From: DRKI01 sp011051875
GTDB taxonomy: Bacteria; Desulfobacterota; Desulfobulbia; Desulfobulbales; Desulfobulbaceae
DNA length: 64,000 nt
NCBI GenBank assembly: GCA_026990385.1
Contig: JALXDL010000052.1
Coordinates: forward strand, 1 to 64,000
Reading direction: 5' to 3'
Shown piece by piece: positions 10,704 through 19,584 of the stretch. How positions within the stretch are numbered: position 1 is the stretch's first letter; the number at the start of each line of letters is the position of its first letter. Both the position numbers and the translations under genes were made by a program. The notes beneath the pieces are model-generated. The model was not told the DNA's origin. It worked only from the letters and a program-made list of their open reading frames with translations, and made no database searches.

Positions 10704-12385
10704 TGGCTCTTCTCCGGGAACCTGTCGGCGATCCGCTCGGCCATGGCGGCAATGGTCAGGGAGGGATTGGGGCCCGTGGACGTGGGCATGATGCTGGCGT
10801 CAACCACGTACAGGCCGGGATGGCCGAAGACCTCGCCATTGATGTCCACCACGCCGTGTTCCCTGGTCTCCGCCATGACACAACCGCCCAGGGGATGGAC
10901 CGCGATGATCTTGTCAAACCATGTCAGGGGGTTGTCCACGAACCTGCCGCCCAGGGTGCGGGCGATCTTCCGCATCTCCCGCCGGACCCGGTCATAGTGG
11001 AGCCTGCTCGCCTCCATCCGCCAGCGGATGACCGGCTGGTCATCCGGGGAGAGTTCCAGTGTGCCGTTGGAACGGTCCCTGCCCATGCCCAGCAGGATGA
11101 GGAAGTTGCGCAGGTAATCGTCCCTGTCGATCATGGCGGCGATGTCATCCCCGATGTTGATCTCCCGCCGGAACCGGCGTAAGATGTTCAGCCGGAAGAA
11201 CCGCGACAGCATCCTGGCGCCGAACCGGAGCGTGGCCGGAACGACCCCGGGCGAGGGCAGGCGGCCCACCGCGTACCAGGCCACGAAGGCCGGGATGCCG
11301 GCGTCCTGGATGTAGATACCGTGCGGAAAACCGTCCTCATAGGGCTGAAAACGGTACTCCATGGCGCAGGTGATCACCGGCCCCTTGGTCGGCAGCAGCT
11401 GGTTGTCGGTCCTGAAGACCATACCTTCCAGGTCGCCGTTGCCGCACCACCGTTTCCCCAGCATGGGGCTCAGGTTGCCGAGCCGGCCATACTTGCGCAT
11501 CTTGAGCAGCATGGCGGTGGAGCCGATCGTGCCGGCCGACAGGACCACCCTTTCCGCGGTGACCCGCCTCCGGTCCGCCATCCGCCGGGGATGCACATAG
11601 AATACCTCGTAACCGCCGTCCGGCAGGGGGACGATCTCCTGGACCATGGACTCGGTCCTGATCTCGGCGGCCACCTTGCCCGGCCCCAGCAGATCGGGGT
11701 TGCCTGCCCGGGCCAGGTAGTTGAGGTCAAGGGTGTTCTTGGCATGGATGTTACACCCCAGGTCGCATTCACCGCACTTGGTGCAGCGCGACTGGGGCAC
11801 CCCCTGCCTGTTGAGCCCCTGCTGGCCCGGAAAATCACCTGCAAAGCGCACGGCCAGGTGCGGCAGCCGGAACCGGTGCGGCGAAAGTGCGTCCGCGGAA
11901 TCCTTGATCTCCGCCGAGGCCCGCTGCATGGCCGCGGTCTTGGGGGTATCGTAGTAGTAGGGATTGTCTGGGGAAAAAGGATAGGGACTTGCCTCCAGCA
12001 TCTCCAGGGCCCGGTCGTAATAGGGGTCCAGGCTCTGCCGGGTGATGCCGCCCGGCCAGCCATCAAAAAAATCGGCCGGCATCCGCATCAGGACATTGGC
12101 ATAGATCAGGGAACCGCCGCCAAGACCGCTGGCCGCAACCGAGAAGGTATCGCTCTCGTAGTAGGAGTGGAACTGCATGAATCCGAACTTGCCGTCTTCC
12201 GGATCCCAGAAGAGACGCCTGCGCACCTCGTCCATGCGCCGCGGAAACTCGAACATCCCGTACCGCCTGCCCCGTTCGAGCAGGCAGACCCGGTATCCCT
12301 TCTCCGCCAGCCGGCAGGTCATCACCGAACCGCCGAACCCGGAACCGATGACCACCACGTCAAAGTCGAATCCTGTATGGGTCAT
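10700..12385 (-). CDS. GMC-family FAD oxidoreductase (cholesterol-oxidase-like)
   Basis: A 561-residue flavoprotein. The N-terminus has the FAD dinucleotide-binding motif VVVIGSGFGGSV. A cysteine-containing block typical of this subgroup (CTKCGECDLGCNIHAKNT) lies mid-protein, and the C-terminus has the GMC signature HPLGGCVM...GLYVVDASIMPTSTGPNPS with the catalytic His and Asn. Family members oxidise alcohols, including sterols. ATG at 12385 is chosen because the flavin motif follows at the expected distance; upstream codons look like intergenic sequence. It forms a two-gene operon with the downstream hydrolase and is divergent from an M3-like peptidase, with a promoter between them. Confidence 0.9.
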   Translation of the reverse strand: MTHTGFDFDVVVIGSGFGGSVMTCRLAEKGYRVCLLERGRRYGMFEFPRRMDEVRRRLFWDPEDGKFGFMQFHSYYESDTFSVAASGLGGGSLIYANVLMRMPADFFDGWPGGITRQSLDPYYDRALEMLEASPYPFSPDNPYYYDTPKTAAMQRASAEIKDSADALSPHRFRLPHLAVRFAGDFPGQQGLNRQGVPQSRCTKCGECDLGCNIHAKNTLDLNYLARAGNPDLLGPGKVAAEIRTESMVQEIVPLPDGGYEVFYVHPRRMADRRRVTAERVVLSAGTIGSTAMLLKMRKYGRLGNLSPMLGKRWCGNGDLEGMVFRTDNQLLPTKGPVITCAMEYRFQPYEDGFPHGIYIQDAGIPAFVAWYAVGRLPSPGVVPATLRFGARMLSRFFRLNILRRFRREINIGDDIAAMIDRDDYLRNFLILLGMGRDRSNGTLELSPDDQPVIRWRMEASRLHYDRVRREMRKIARTLGGRFVDNPLTWFDKIIAVHPLGGCVMAETREHGVVDINGEVFGHPGLYVVDASIMPTSTGPNPSLTIAAMAERIADRFPEKSQ

Positions 12386-12421
12386 TCCTGCAATCCTATA
12401 TAAATATTTTATGATTTCAGA

Positions 12422-12450
12422 AATATACCAGACTACTTCCCGGTTGACGA
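12422..12450 (-). promoter_or_regulatory. Promoter for the GMC-hydrolase operon
   Basis: On the minus strand TCGTCA (12450-12445), 17-base spacer, TATATT (12427-12422). It ends 37 bases before the ATG at 12385, in an AT-rich patch that stands out from the surroundings. Confidence 0.5.
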
Positions 12451-12537
12451 GAACTATTGTCATCCTGCCGGCAGGGTTGCCGCCCGACCGGCTGCCGGAC
12501 CACCATAACCGCCGGCCTGCCGCCGACATGAGACACC

Positions 12538-14088
12538 ATGTCCATACCGGATGACAGAACGGCACCGGGCCAGGCCGATCATTCCCGGCTGCAACCGTGG
12601 CTCGACAGGATACTGGCCATGACCAGGGCGGTACGGCTGCGCGACCTGCACATGCAGCTCGGCAACAGGCCGGCCTGGGACACCGGCGAACCGCTCACCC
12701 TCTCCGACCTGGCCGCCATCCGGCGCCTGGACGACAGTGCAGACGGAGACCGCCTCTACTTCCAGGCCGCCGACCATTTCCTTCGTGTCCGGGTGGAACC
12801 GCTGCAGGCCATGTTCACCTCCTGGATGGAAGGAGCAAAGGCCCAGGTGGGTGACGAAGAGATTCCCTTCAACCGGGTCATCACCTGGTGCCAGGATACG
12901 GCGGACAACCGGGCCCGGCGGCTGCTGACGCGCGAAGTCCGCACCCTGTGCCGCTTCCTGGCCCCGATGAGCCATGCCACCTGGCAGGCCCTGCTCACCC
13001 TGATCCGCGAGGAGCTGGGCCACGGCGGCTACATCCCGTTCTGTGAACAGAAACGGGGCGTGGCCCTGAACGAGGCCGTGGCCCAGGCCGCCGCCTTTCT
13101 CGACTCGGAACGGAGCAGCCACCTGGCCGCCATCGGTACCCTGCTCCGGGCAGTGACCGGCCTCGACCTCGGCCGGGCATCCCGTTTCGATGCCATCTAT
13201 CTCCTGGGCCTCCGCTACCTGGATCACTGTTTCCCGCGCCGGCTGGCCACCGGCGACATCCTCGCCTTCTTCGAAAAAGCCGGCTTTGCGCGGATCAGCA
13301 GCCCCGCCCTCACCATCCACCACGTGGGCCGGCCAGGCCGACAGTCCTACTGCATGCCGGTAGCCATCCCTGGCGAGATCCACATCGTGCTGGGGCCGCT
13401 GCTGGGCTGGCTGGATCTCGAGGCCCTCTGCCACGAACTGGGCCACGCCCTCTCCTTTCTCTATACCGACAAGGGCCTCCCGCCGCTGCAGACCGATCTC
13501 TTTCCCTCCAGCGGCCTGTCAGAGGCCTTTGCCTTCCTGCTCCAAAAGATCGCCATGTCCAGGGAATTTCTCGAAGAGGTCATCGGACTTGACAGCGCCC
13601 ATGCCAGGGCAGTCGCCACGGTGCACCAGGTCAAATGGATGACGCTCGCCCGGAGATATGCGGCCAAGCTGGTCATTGAATATGAAAATTTCCGCCTGGA
13701 CAGGCTCCGCAGGGGCGAGCCGTTCTATGCCCGCACCATGCAGGTGGAAACCGGGTTCCTCTATGATCCCGAGACCTACCTCTTTGACCTGATGCCGGAC
13801 TTCTACACCCTGGACTACTTCCAGGGATTCCTGGCCGCCGACATCCTGGCCGACCGTCTGCGGGGAGAGGCCGGTCCCCGCTGGTACCGGCAGCCCGAAG
13901 CCGTGGCCCTCCTCACCTCCTGGTGGCGGCAGGGAAACCGCATGGACCTGCCATCCTTCCTGGCAGCGGAGCTTGGACGCCCCCTGGCCATGGAGCCCTT
14001 CCTGGCCGCCTGCCCGCGGCAGGCGGCCCTGCCGGAAATCGAACAGTTGAAAAAAATCTTGCACGACCCGGCCCAGGGGCCAGAATGA
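12538..14088 (+). CDS. M3-like zinc metallopeptidase (HExxH, oligopeptidase-type)
   Basis: A 516-residue, largely helical protein with no signal peptide. The zinc motif HELGH lies at 299-303 and a probable third ligand Glu329 in SEAFAF follows 26 residues later, the spacing of M3 (thimet oligopeptidase/oligoendopeptidase) gluzincins. The rest is poorly conserved compared with well-known M3 enzymes, so the subfamily and substrate are uncertain; cytoplasmic peptide hydrolysis is the simplest role. The start at 12538 is divergent from the GMC gene, 152 bases away. No recognisable Shine-Dalgarno is seen. Confidence 0.72.
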   Translation: MSIPDDRTAPGQADHSRLQPWLDRILAMTRAVRLRDLHMQLGNRPAWDTGEPLTLSDLAAIRRLDDSADGDRLYFQAADHFLRVRVEPLQAMFTSWMEGAKAQVGDEEIPFNRVITWCQDTADNRARRLLTREVRTLCRFLAPMSHATWQALLTLIREELGHGGYIPFCEQKRGVALNEAVAQAAAFLDSERSSHLAAIGTLLRAVTGLDLGRASRFDAIYLLGLRYLDHCFPRRLATGDILAFFEKAGFARISSPALTIHHVGRPGRQSYCMPVAIPGEIHIVLGPLLGWLDLEALCHELGHALSFLYTDKGLPPLQTDLFPSSGLSEAFAFLLQKIAMSREFLEEVIGLDSAHARAVATVHQVKWMTLARRYAAKLVIEYENFRLDRLRRGEPFYARTMQVETGFLYDPETYLFDLMPDFYTLDYFQGFLAADILADRLRGEAGPRWYRQPEAVALLTSWWRQGNRMDLPSFLAAELGRPLAMEPFLAACPRQAALPEIEQLKKILHDPAQGPE

Positions 14089-14169
14089 ACTCCAGCGCAG
14101 GTTCTTCGTGACCGATCACTGGATATCCAAGTACCCGGAATCAACACCATACTTGCAAGCGGCGGCAGG

Positions 14170-14499
14170 GTGCCACAGCGATGCGCGATCGGACGTCACA
14201 AGGATGCACCCCGTATAACTGCCCGCGAGGAACAGGAGTTCTGCAAGGGGCAAAAACGGGGCTGGCTGACACCGGAACAGGCAGAGACCCTCAACCGGGT
14301 GGAGAAACTCCTCCTCAAGGAAACCGGGGTCCTTGCCCGGATGGCCCGTGACAACGATCCCACCCTGGAAACCCGGGATGCCTCCAGCCGCCGGGCCGGC
14401 TGTATCCGGCATGGAGCGGCAACCGGGCAGATGGTACCCATCCTCCCGCACCCAAAAAAAAACGGGAGACCGCTTGCGGGCGATCTCCCTGCAGGATAA
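14170..14499 (+). CDS. Doubtful 109-residue frame
   Basis: A GTG-started frame between the peptidase and the YkgJ gene. The central part (ITAREEQEF, LTPEQAETLNRVEKLLLKE) looks like an amphipathic helical protein, but there is no ribosome-binding site and the last 15 codons run across the minus-strand terminator of the YkgJ gene. I do not recognise it. It may be a decayed gene fragment. Confidence 0.25.
   Translation: MPQRCAIGRHKDAPRITAREEQEFCKGQKRGWLTPEQAETLNRVEKLLLKETGVLARMARDNDPTLETRDASSRRAGCIRHGAATGQMVPILPHPKKNGRPLAGDLPAG
14454..14489 (-). terminator. Rho-independent terminator of the YkgJ-type gene
   Basis: Minus-strand stem of 10 positions with one mismatch (gggagatcgc / gcggtctccc) over 14489-14464, followed by nine T (14462-14454). 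It lies 65 bases after the stop at 14554. Confidence 0.88.
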
Positions 14500-14553
14500 C
14501 GGCATCCCTGCCGACAGGGATGCCATGATCAGCAATGTAACGGCCGCCGGCCG

Positions 14554-15522
14554 CTACCTGCTGCTTTCTTTCTTCTTCTCCAAGGCATCGCGTTCCCTTT
14601 TCCGCCGCTCGTACTCGGCCTTGAGCTCCTGGTACTCCTTTTCGGCCTCCTCCAGGACCTTGTCCTGACGTTCCTTGATCTCCTTGACCTTGGCCTTGAT
14701 CTTGTCGGGATTGATCTCCATGCCCTCGGCACCGAACAGGGTATTGGCCAGGTACTTGAAGGAAAAGTGCATCAGTTCCACGTCATCTTCCCTGATCTTG
14801 TCCTGGGTTTCCTGGTCGACGACATAGGTCTCAAGAAAAGAACTCTCGAAAACAAACTTGCGAAACGAATCCAGGTCCGTGGATGCCATGAAAAACATGC
14901 GCTTGGCCGCCTCGCTGAGGGTTGCCTGGTAGCCGAAGGACTTGCGGCGCATGACCAGCCGCAGCCACTCCTTGTTCATCTCGTCCCGGACATCGACACC
15001 CTGGTCGGCCCGCCACTCGCCGATGGTCCACACCTTGGGTTCTTCAAACCCCTTGCAGTGCGGCTCCTTGACAATAAAAAAGAACTTCTCCTCGGCGGCA
15101 TCATTGCTTCCCCCTTCGTGGAAATCGGCCATGCCCACGGGATAATAGCGGCAGGCCGAAGGACGGTCACTGTAGACAGTACAGCCGTCGGGCGTGACAA
15201 AGGGACAGGCCTTTTCGTCCCCGGTGAGCTTGATCTGGACGCCGGGCATATCGGTCTTTTCCAGGTAGGTGGGCTGGGTATACCTGGTGATGAACTCGTG
15301 GGCCGGTATCCCCAGCCGTTTGCGCAGGATCAGGATGTCGTAGGGTGTGAGTATGATCTTGATGTTGTGACAACAGGCCGTGAAACAGCTGACCCCGGGA
15401 TGGCACTCGAACTGGAGCCGGGAGTCCAAAGTGAGCTTTTCCGGCAGGATATGGGAGGGGTTCTTGTCTGTACTCTTGAAAGCCTCCTCTTTATCGAGGG
15501 GCTGTTCCTGATTTTTGCTCAT
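14554..15522 (-). CDS. YkgJ-family cysteine-cluster protein
   Basis: A 322-residue cytoplasmic protein of the YkgJ/Fli(B)-like Cys-cluster family, thought to bind zinc or an Fe-S centre. Cysteines lie in FECHPGVSCFTACCHN (about 39-53) and CPFVTPDGC...SACRYYP (about 106-125). The C-terminal third, from about 270, is a highly charged coiled coil (KIKAKVKEIKERQDKVLEEAEKEY). No specific function is established for the family. It is monocistronic, with its own promoter (15615-15642) and terminator (14454-14489). ATG at 15522 follows gaagagg. Confidence 0.85.
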   Translation of the reverse strand: MSKNQEQPLDKEEAFKSTDKNPSHILPEKLTLDSRLQFECHPGVSCFTACCHNIKIILTPYDILILRKRLGIPAHEFITRYTQPTYLEKTDMPGVQIKLTGDEKACPFVTPDGCTVYSDRPSACRYYPVGMADFHEGGSNDAAEEKFFFIVKEPHCKGFEEPKVWTIGEWRADQGVDVRDEMNKEWLRLVMRRKSFGYQATLSEAAKRMFFMASTDLDSFRKFVFESSFLETYVVDQETQDKIREDDVELMHFSFKYLANTLFGAEGMEINPDKIKAKVKEIKERQDKVLEEAEKEYQELKAEYERRKRERDALEKKKESSR

Positions 15523-15614
15523 TGCGGCGTAATCCTCTTCAAGGTTGACATATCAAAAAAACGTACCGGACCAGACCGGCAGGATTGCTGATCCTCTATC
15601 TGACAAAATATGGT

Positions 15615-15642
15615 ACTTTACCATCTCCCCCTCTTCTGTCAA
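15615..15642 (-). promoter_or_regulatory. Promoter of the YkgJ-type gene
   Basis: Minus strand: TTGACA (15642-15637), 16-base spacer, TAAAGT (15620-15615). It sits about 93 bases before the start at 15522. Confidence 0.55.
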
Positions 15643-15722
15643 ACCGAAATGGCGGCAGGGTCCATGTTTTCACCCACATAACCGGCTGTCTCCTTTTTTC
15701 GTCCCGCGTTGCTCCTGCCTGC

Positions 15723-15751
15723 TTGCCATTTGCCCAAAAAAAATTTATAAA
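15723..15751 (+). promoter_or_regulatory. Promoter of the small 15.8-kb gene
   Basis: TTGCCA (15723-15728), a 17-base spacer rich in A, and TATAAA (15746-15751). Transcription would start near 15758. This is one of the better-looking promoters in the window. Confidence 0.65.
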
Positions 15752-15832
15752 AGAAGAAAGAGAAGACGGGAAACCCGCCTGGCGGCGATCCGGCCGGCAG
15801 CAAATGTTTCCCCTGCAATACATCAACTGCTC

Positions 15833-16054
15833 ATGAAAGCAAGACAACCGGTCTACATGAAAAATTTTTTCTTTACCCCCATCGACCTGAGCAAGGTCGA
15901 AACCCTCGTCTATCATCTTCCGGATGGTCCGTCCTTTTCCGTCGAGATGGAAGGCATTGAAGGGCTTCTTGACCTGGAAATGGAAATGGGCGACATCTGT
16001 GACACCTCTGATATCGACGGTGTCATTCACTTCTTCCCCAAGGGCAACGCCTGA
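15833..16054 (+). CDS. Small hypothetical protein (65-73 residues)
   Basis: The frame ends with the residues TPIDLSKVETLVYHLPDG and then an acidic segment (EMEGIEGLLDLEMEMGD). It is not recognised. Two starts are possible, ATG at 15833 (73 residues) and ATG at 15857 (65 residues, MKNFFFTPID); neither has a clear Shine-Dalgarno. A good promoter lies 80 bases upstream. A 10-codon frame (15804-15836) stops on the TGA that overlaps the ATG at 15833, so coupled translation is conceivable. The PHP phosphatase gene follows 99 bases later in the same direction. Confidence 0.55.
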   Translation: MKARQPVYMKNFFFTPIDLSKVETLVYHLPDGPSFSVEMEGIEGLLDLEMEMGDICDTSDIDGVIHFFPKGNA

Positions 16055-16153
16055 TTCCCCCGGCAGGATTCCCTGTCCCTGCGGGGACCGCCACGTCGTC
16101 TGTTTCCCGCTCCCGCCATTGCCGCGGCCGCTGTTCCCTGTTTCTCCGATCCC

Positions 16154-16969
16154 ATGCTGAATGCCCTCGACCTCGAGAGTGACGGTCACATCCATACCCC
16201 CCTCTGCAACCACGCCGTCGGCACCATGGAGGAGTATGTCCTGGCCGCCGTGGCGAACGGCCTGCGCAGCATAACCTTTCTCGAACACCTGGAGGTGGGC
16301 ATCCGCTCCACTCCCAGGACCTGGCTCACCGAGGCCGACTTCGATGAATACTTCAGGGAAGGCGACCGTCTCAAGTCGCGCTACAAGAACCGGATCACCA
16401 TCAGGCTGGGGGTGGAGGCGGGCTACAACCCGCATCAGACCGAAATGCTCCGAACCGCCCTCGGCCGGTATCCCTGGGAGTGGATCGGCCTCTCCTATCA
16501 TTTCTACCTGGTGGGAGACCGCCACTACAACCTGGTCAGCCGGCGGCGGGAAAACCTGGAACGGCTTGCGGCAGAGGGTGTCGACCGGGTGATCTCGGCA
16601 TACCTGGACGGCCTGCTGGCCGGGCTGGATATTGTCAGGCCCGACGTTGTCTGCCACCTGGATGCGGTCCTGCGCCACCACCCGGATATCCACTTCAACG
16701 ACAGCCATCTACACCGGATCGACACCCTGCTGACCGCCATGGCCTGGCGGGGAACAGCGCTCGAGATCAACACCTCGGGCTACTCCATCCGCAACCGGCC
16801 CTTTCCGGAACCCGGGATCCTCGGCAAGGCGATGGCCCTCCACATCCCGCTTGTCCCGGGCTCCGATGCCCACCGGCCTGAAGACGTGGGCCGCTGCTTC
16901 GATCGTCTGCCCCGCTACCTGGCCGATGCCAGCGCCTGCCCGGGCGCCCGGTCCCCCCTGGCGGACTGA
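16154..16969 (+). CDS. PHP-domain phosphatase (histidinol-phosphatase HisK-like)
   Basis: A 271-residue metal-dependent phosphoesterase. The PHP motifs are present in order: DGHIHTPLC (about 10-18) with an Asn-His-Ala-Val continuation, ITFLEHLE (about 40-47), GVEAGYN (about 89-95), a mid-protein DVVCHLD, and GSDAH near residue 238. This pattern fits the HisK-type histidinol phosphatases, which release phosphate from L-histidinol phosphate in histidine synthesis; some relatives act on other sugar or nucleoside phosphates. A HisH-HisF fusion lies elsewhere in the window (61.5 kb), so the histidine role is plausible though not proved. Confidence 0.8.
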   Translation: MLNALDLESDGHIHTPLCNHAVGTMEEYVLAAVANGLRSITFLEHLEVGIRSTPRTWLTEADFDEYFREGDRLKSRYKNRITIRLGVEAGYNPHQTEMLRTALGRYPWEWIGLSYHFYLVGDRHYNLVSRRRENLERLAAEGVDRVISAYLDGLLAGLDIVRPDVVCHLDAVLRHHPDIHFNDSHLHRIDTLLTAMAWRGTALEINTSGYSIRNRPFPEPGILGKAMALHIPLVPGSDAHRPEDVGRCFDRLPRYLADASACPGARSPLAD

Positions 16970-17396
16970 CAAATCCCTGACTGTTGGGAATCCTTCCCGG
17001 CCAGCCTCTTCCTTCCCCCTGACAACCGTCCCCCTCCAGCCGGGAAACCGTCGGCCAATGGAACGGAAAACCGGTGAAATACCAGGAACTGACTGCACGA
17101 CAGGAATACGCTGCTCTTTTTTTCACGCGCCAGCCTTTCTGTAAGAATTCTGTCAGGTTCCCCGGCTATACTGCGTATGTTGCCGGACCAGGAGGAAATT
17201 CCCTGCACCGGCAGGAGAAGACCGGCCCGCCGGCAAGGCGAACGCAGGCGGCAAGGCAGACCGTGCCGATCCGGGTGGTTCATCGCAAAACGCTATCCCG
17301 GAGCAGGCATCGCATCATCCGTACCTGAGCCGGATATCCGGCTTCTTGGTGTCGGTTTTCAGATCAGGGGTCGGCACATGGCCTGGGGAGGAGATC
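16970..17396. other. Intergenic region without a supported gene
   Basis: 427 bases between the PHP gene and the small gene at 17397. A TATACT at 17167-17172 could be a -10 box but has no matching -35 at a normal distance. I see no repeat or RNA motif. Confidence 0.4.
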
Positions 17397-17759
17397 ATGG
17401 TGAAAAACGTCCATGGGTGGAGAGAAGAATGGATCGCCGTTTCAGAGAGAATTCTCCGCGAACAACCCGAGAAGCTGCAGGAACTGCTGCTCGATATTGC
17501 GAAAAAATATCCCGAGATGAGCTTTTTTGCCACCGACCTTGCCCGGTTGCGCATGGCCGGCGGGGAGCATGAAAAAGAACTGGAGCAACTCTGGCAGGCC
17601 CCGTCCGTAGAGCGGATAGACGCCATTGTCAACAGCACTCACCAGGCCGGTGATCCCGCCCGCAGGGCCCTGAGATTCCTTGCCTGCCTGGTCCGCACCA
17701 GGCTGGACAGCGGCACCTGCCAGGAGAAGGAACGGCCCGGTGGCGGCCTCTTCCACTGA
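17397..17759 (+). CDS. Hypothetical 120-residue protein
   Basis: A soluble, mostly helical protein (MVKNVHGWREEWIAVSER...). It is not recognised. ATG at 17397 is chosen because ggggaggag stands seven bases upstream; the frame is open further 5' but that part lacks protein character. The Cys residues near the C-terminus (ACLVRT, GTCQEK) show no metal-site spacing. It converges with the HEAT-receiver gene, 53 bases away. Confidence 0.6.
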   Translation: MVKNVHGWREEWIAVSERILREQPEKLQELLLDIAKKYPEMSFFATDLARLRMAGGEHEKELEQLWQAPSVERIDAIVNSTHQAGDPARRALRFLACLVRTRLDSGTCQEKERPGGGLFH

Positions 17760-17812
17760 AACAAAGAAACACCGGGCTGGTCCCGGGGTGACCGGCAGGG
17801 CCGCGTACCGAC

Positions 17813-19444
17813 TCACGGCACCGGGATAAACCGGGCTATCGCCTCCTTCAGGGAGGCCGCGTTGAAGGGCTTGATCAAGATAGTATTGACGCCTGCCGCC
17901 TCGGCTGCCTCGTGGTCCTGGCTGTCGCTCTGGGTGGTCACCATGATGACCGGCAGTTCTTCCGGGGAATAGTGTTTCCGGATCCCCTCGGTCAACTGGA
18001 TTCCCGATATCTCGGGCATATTGAGGTCGGTCAGCACCAGGGCCGGTTTTTCCTCCTCCAGCCACTTCAGGGCCCCGGCAGGGAACTCGAACAGGACCGG
18101 CTCGAAGCCGAGTTCATGCAGGGTCGCCTTGTAGATGTTCAGGATCATGCGCGAATCATCGACAGCGCAGATCTTGACCCGCACATCGCCCGATTCCACG
18201 GTCCCGCCGGCCACCTGGGCGGCGAACTCACCGAAACCGTTTTTCCTCAGCAATTCGGCATAATGGTCGCGGATGTCCTGGTGGGCATGGGGCAAATAGA
18301 TCATGGCCATTTCCCGGAAATAATCCTCACCGGCCAGGCTGAGGAAGATATTGTCCACCTGGGCATTGACGATGATCTTGACGATATGGCGGGCCTCGTC
18401 ATTGCGCGCCTTGATCATGTTCTTGATTCCGGCAGCCAGGATCTCGTTGAAGTTGCGGTCAATGGCACGCGCCGCGGCGATGCAGACGTGGTCCTCGGGA
18501 TCAGTGAGGCCGGCGGCCAGGGTGTAGGCCCCCTTGCGCAGGGGCAGCATGGCCAGGGCCTCGTAGGCGGCAAACCGGACATTGGCGTTGCGAGGCTCGG
18601 CGTTGAGCAGCTTCCTGATCGGCATGATGGCGCTCTCGTCGCCGATCTCGCCGAGAACGTTGAGGGTGTGGATGAGGAGATCGTCGTCCGTCTCCTTCAG
18701 GTTCTCGATCAGCACCGGCACACACTTGCTGCCGATCCGGATCAGCTCGTCCTTGGCATAGATGCGCATGTGTGCATGGTGGGAGCGCAGGGTATCGTTG
18801 AGTTTCTCCAGGGAAACCTGGTCCTGGACATCGGCAAAGATCCCCAGGATCAGGAGGTCCAGCTCATTATCGGTTCCCATCCGCTCCGCCAGCCGGTGCA
18901 TGGCGGTCTGGGTCCCCACCTGGCCCAGGGCGTGAATGGCAGCAATGATCAGTTCCCGATCCGCCGAGTAGAGATAATCGGTAAGGGTGTTGATCGACTG
19001 CGGATCCCCGATCAGGCCGAGGGTCTCGATGATCAGCTTGATGGTTGGAGAGTCATCGGTCTCGCCCAGCAGGTCGATGAGGGCCAGGGTTGCGTCCTCG
19101 AGCCGCAGTTCACCCGCGGTCTGGATCATGATGGTCTTGTCGGGAATCTCCGGGTCGCGCAGACAGGAGATCAGCAGTTCGGGATAGGCAATCAGGTGCG
19201 AGATCAGGGTCTCCCGGATCACCGGCAGGCTTTCGGCCAGGGCGGGGTACTCGGTGAGAAGATAGTTGAACAGGGGAATGGTGAAATCGGCCTCGCCCCT
19301 GGACAGTTCGTAGAGGAGCCGGTTCTGGGTCTTCTTGTCCACATCCCCGAGGTGATCGAGGACCAGGCGGGCCTTGATCCGGTCGCCGGTCCGGATGTTG
19401 GCCTTGATCTCCTCCACCATATGGTCGGTATTGACGTCTGCCAT
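17813..19444 (-). CDS. HEAT-repeat protein with C-terminal response-regulator receiver domain
   Basis: A 543-residue protein. Residues about 10-400 are HEAT/PBS-lyase-type helical repeats (for example IKLIIETLGLIGDPQSINTL and LLIHTLNVLGEIGDESA). Residues about 420-540 are a CheY-like receiver with the acidic pair in AVDDSR, the phospho-acceptor Asp in LVLTDLNMP, and the Lys in LIKPFN. There is no output domain, so phosphorylation probably alters protein-protein contacts through the repeat scaffold. The cognate kinase is unknown; an orphan kinase is encoded at 36.2-37.8 kb, but no link is shown. ATG at 19444 follows gggagaaaaaagcc. Confidence 0.85.
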   Translation of the reverse strand: MADVNTDHMVEEIKANIRTGDRIKARLVLDHLGDVDKKTQNRLLYELSRGEADFTIPLFNYLLTEYPALAESLPVIRETLISHLIAYPELLISCLRDPEIPDKTIMIQTAGELRLEDATLALIDLLGETDDSPTIKLIIETLGLIGDPQSINTLTDYLYSADRELIIAAIHALGQVGTQTAMHRLAERMGTDNELDLLILGIFADVQDQVSLEKLNDTLRSHHAHMRIYAKDELIRIGSKCVPVLIENLKETDDDLLIHTLNVLGEIGDESAIMPIRKLLNAEPRNANVRFAAYEALAMLPLRKGAYTLAAGLTDPEDHVCIAAARAIDRNFNEILAAGIKNMIKARNDEARHIVKIIVNAQVDNIFLSLAGEDYFREMAMIYLPHAHQDIRDHYAELLRKNGFGEFAAQVAGGTVESGDVRVKICAVDDSRMILNIYKATLHELGFEPVLFEFPAGALKWLEEEKPALVLTDLNMPEISGIQLTEGIRKHYSPEELPVIMVTTQSDSQDHEAAEAAGVNTILIKPFNAASLKEAIARFIPVP

Positions 19445-19528
19445 GGCTTTTTTCTCCCAGCCTTCCTGCCGGCCGGACAGGTCGGTGCCCGGCATTTTCC
19501 TGTTTCAGACCGGCTTCCGGGCAGGATT

Positions 19529-19567
19529 CGCCTGCGGCGAATAGAATTTCCCCTTCTGCCGCAGGCG
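19529..19567. other. Inverted repeat between CoA-disulfide reductase and HEAT-receiver genes
   Basis: cgcctgcggc (19529-19538) / gccgcaggcg (19558-19567), a perfect 10-bp stem with a 19-base AT-rich loop, 18 bases past the stop at 19585. There is no T-run. It may be a weak terminator or an RNA-stabilising hairpin. Confidence 0.5.
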
Positions 19568-19584
19568 ATTTCAGCCAGAGACCC

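Noticed and set aside
14116..14535. 139-residue minus-strand frame between peptidase and YkgJ genes
   Set aside because: It covers the YkgJ terminator and has no ribosome-binding site or recognisable motif.
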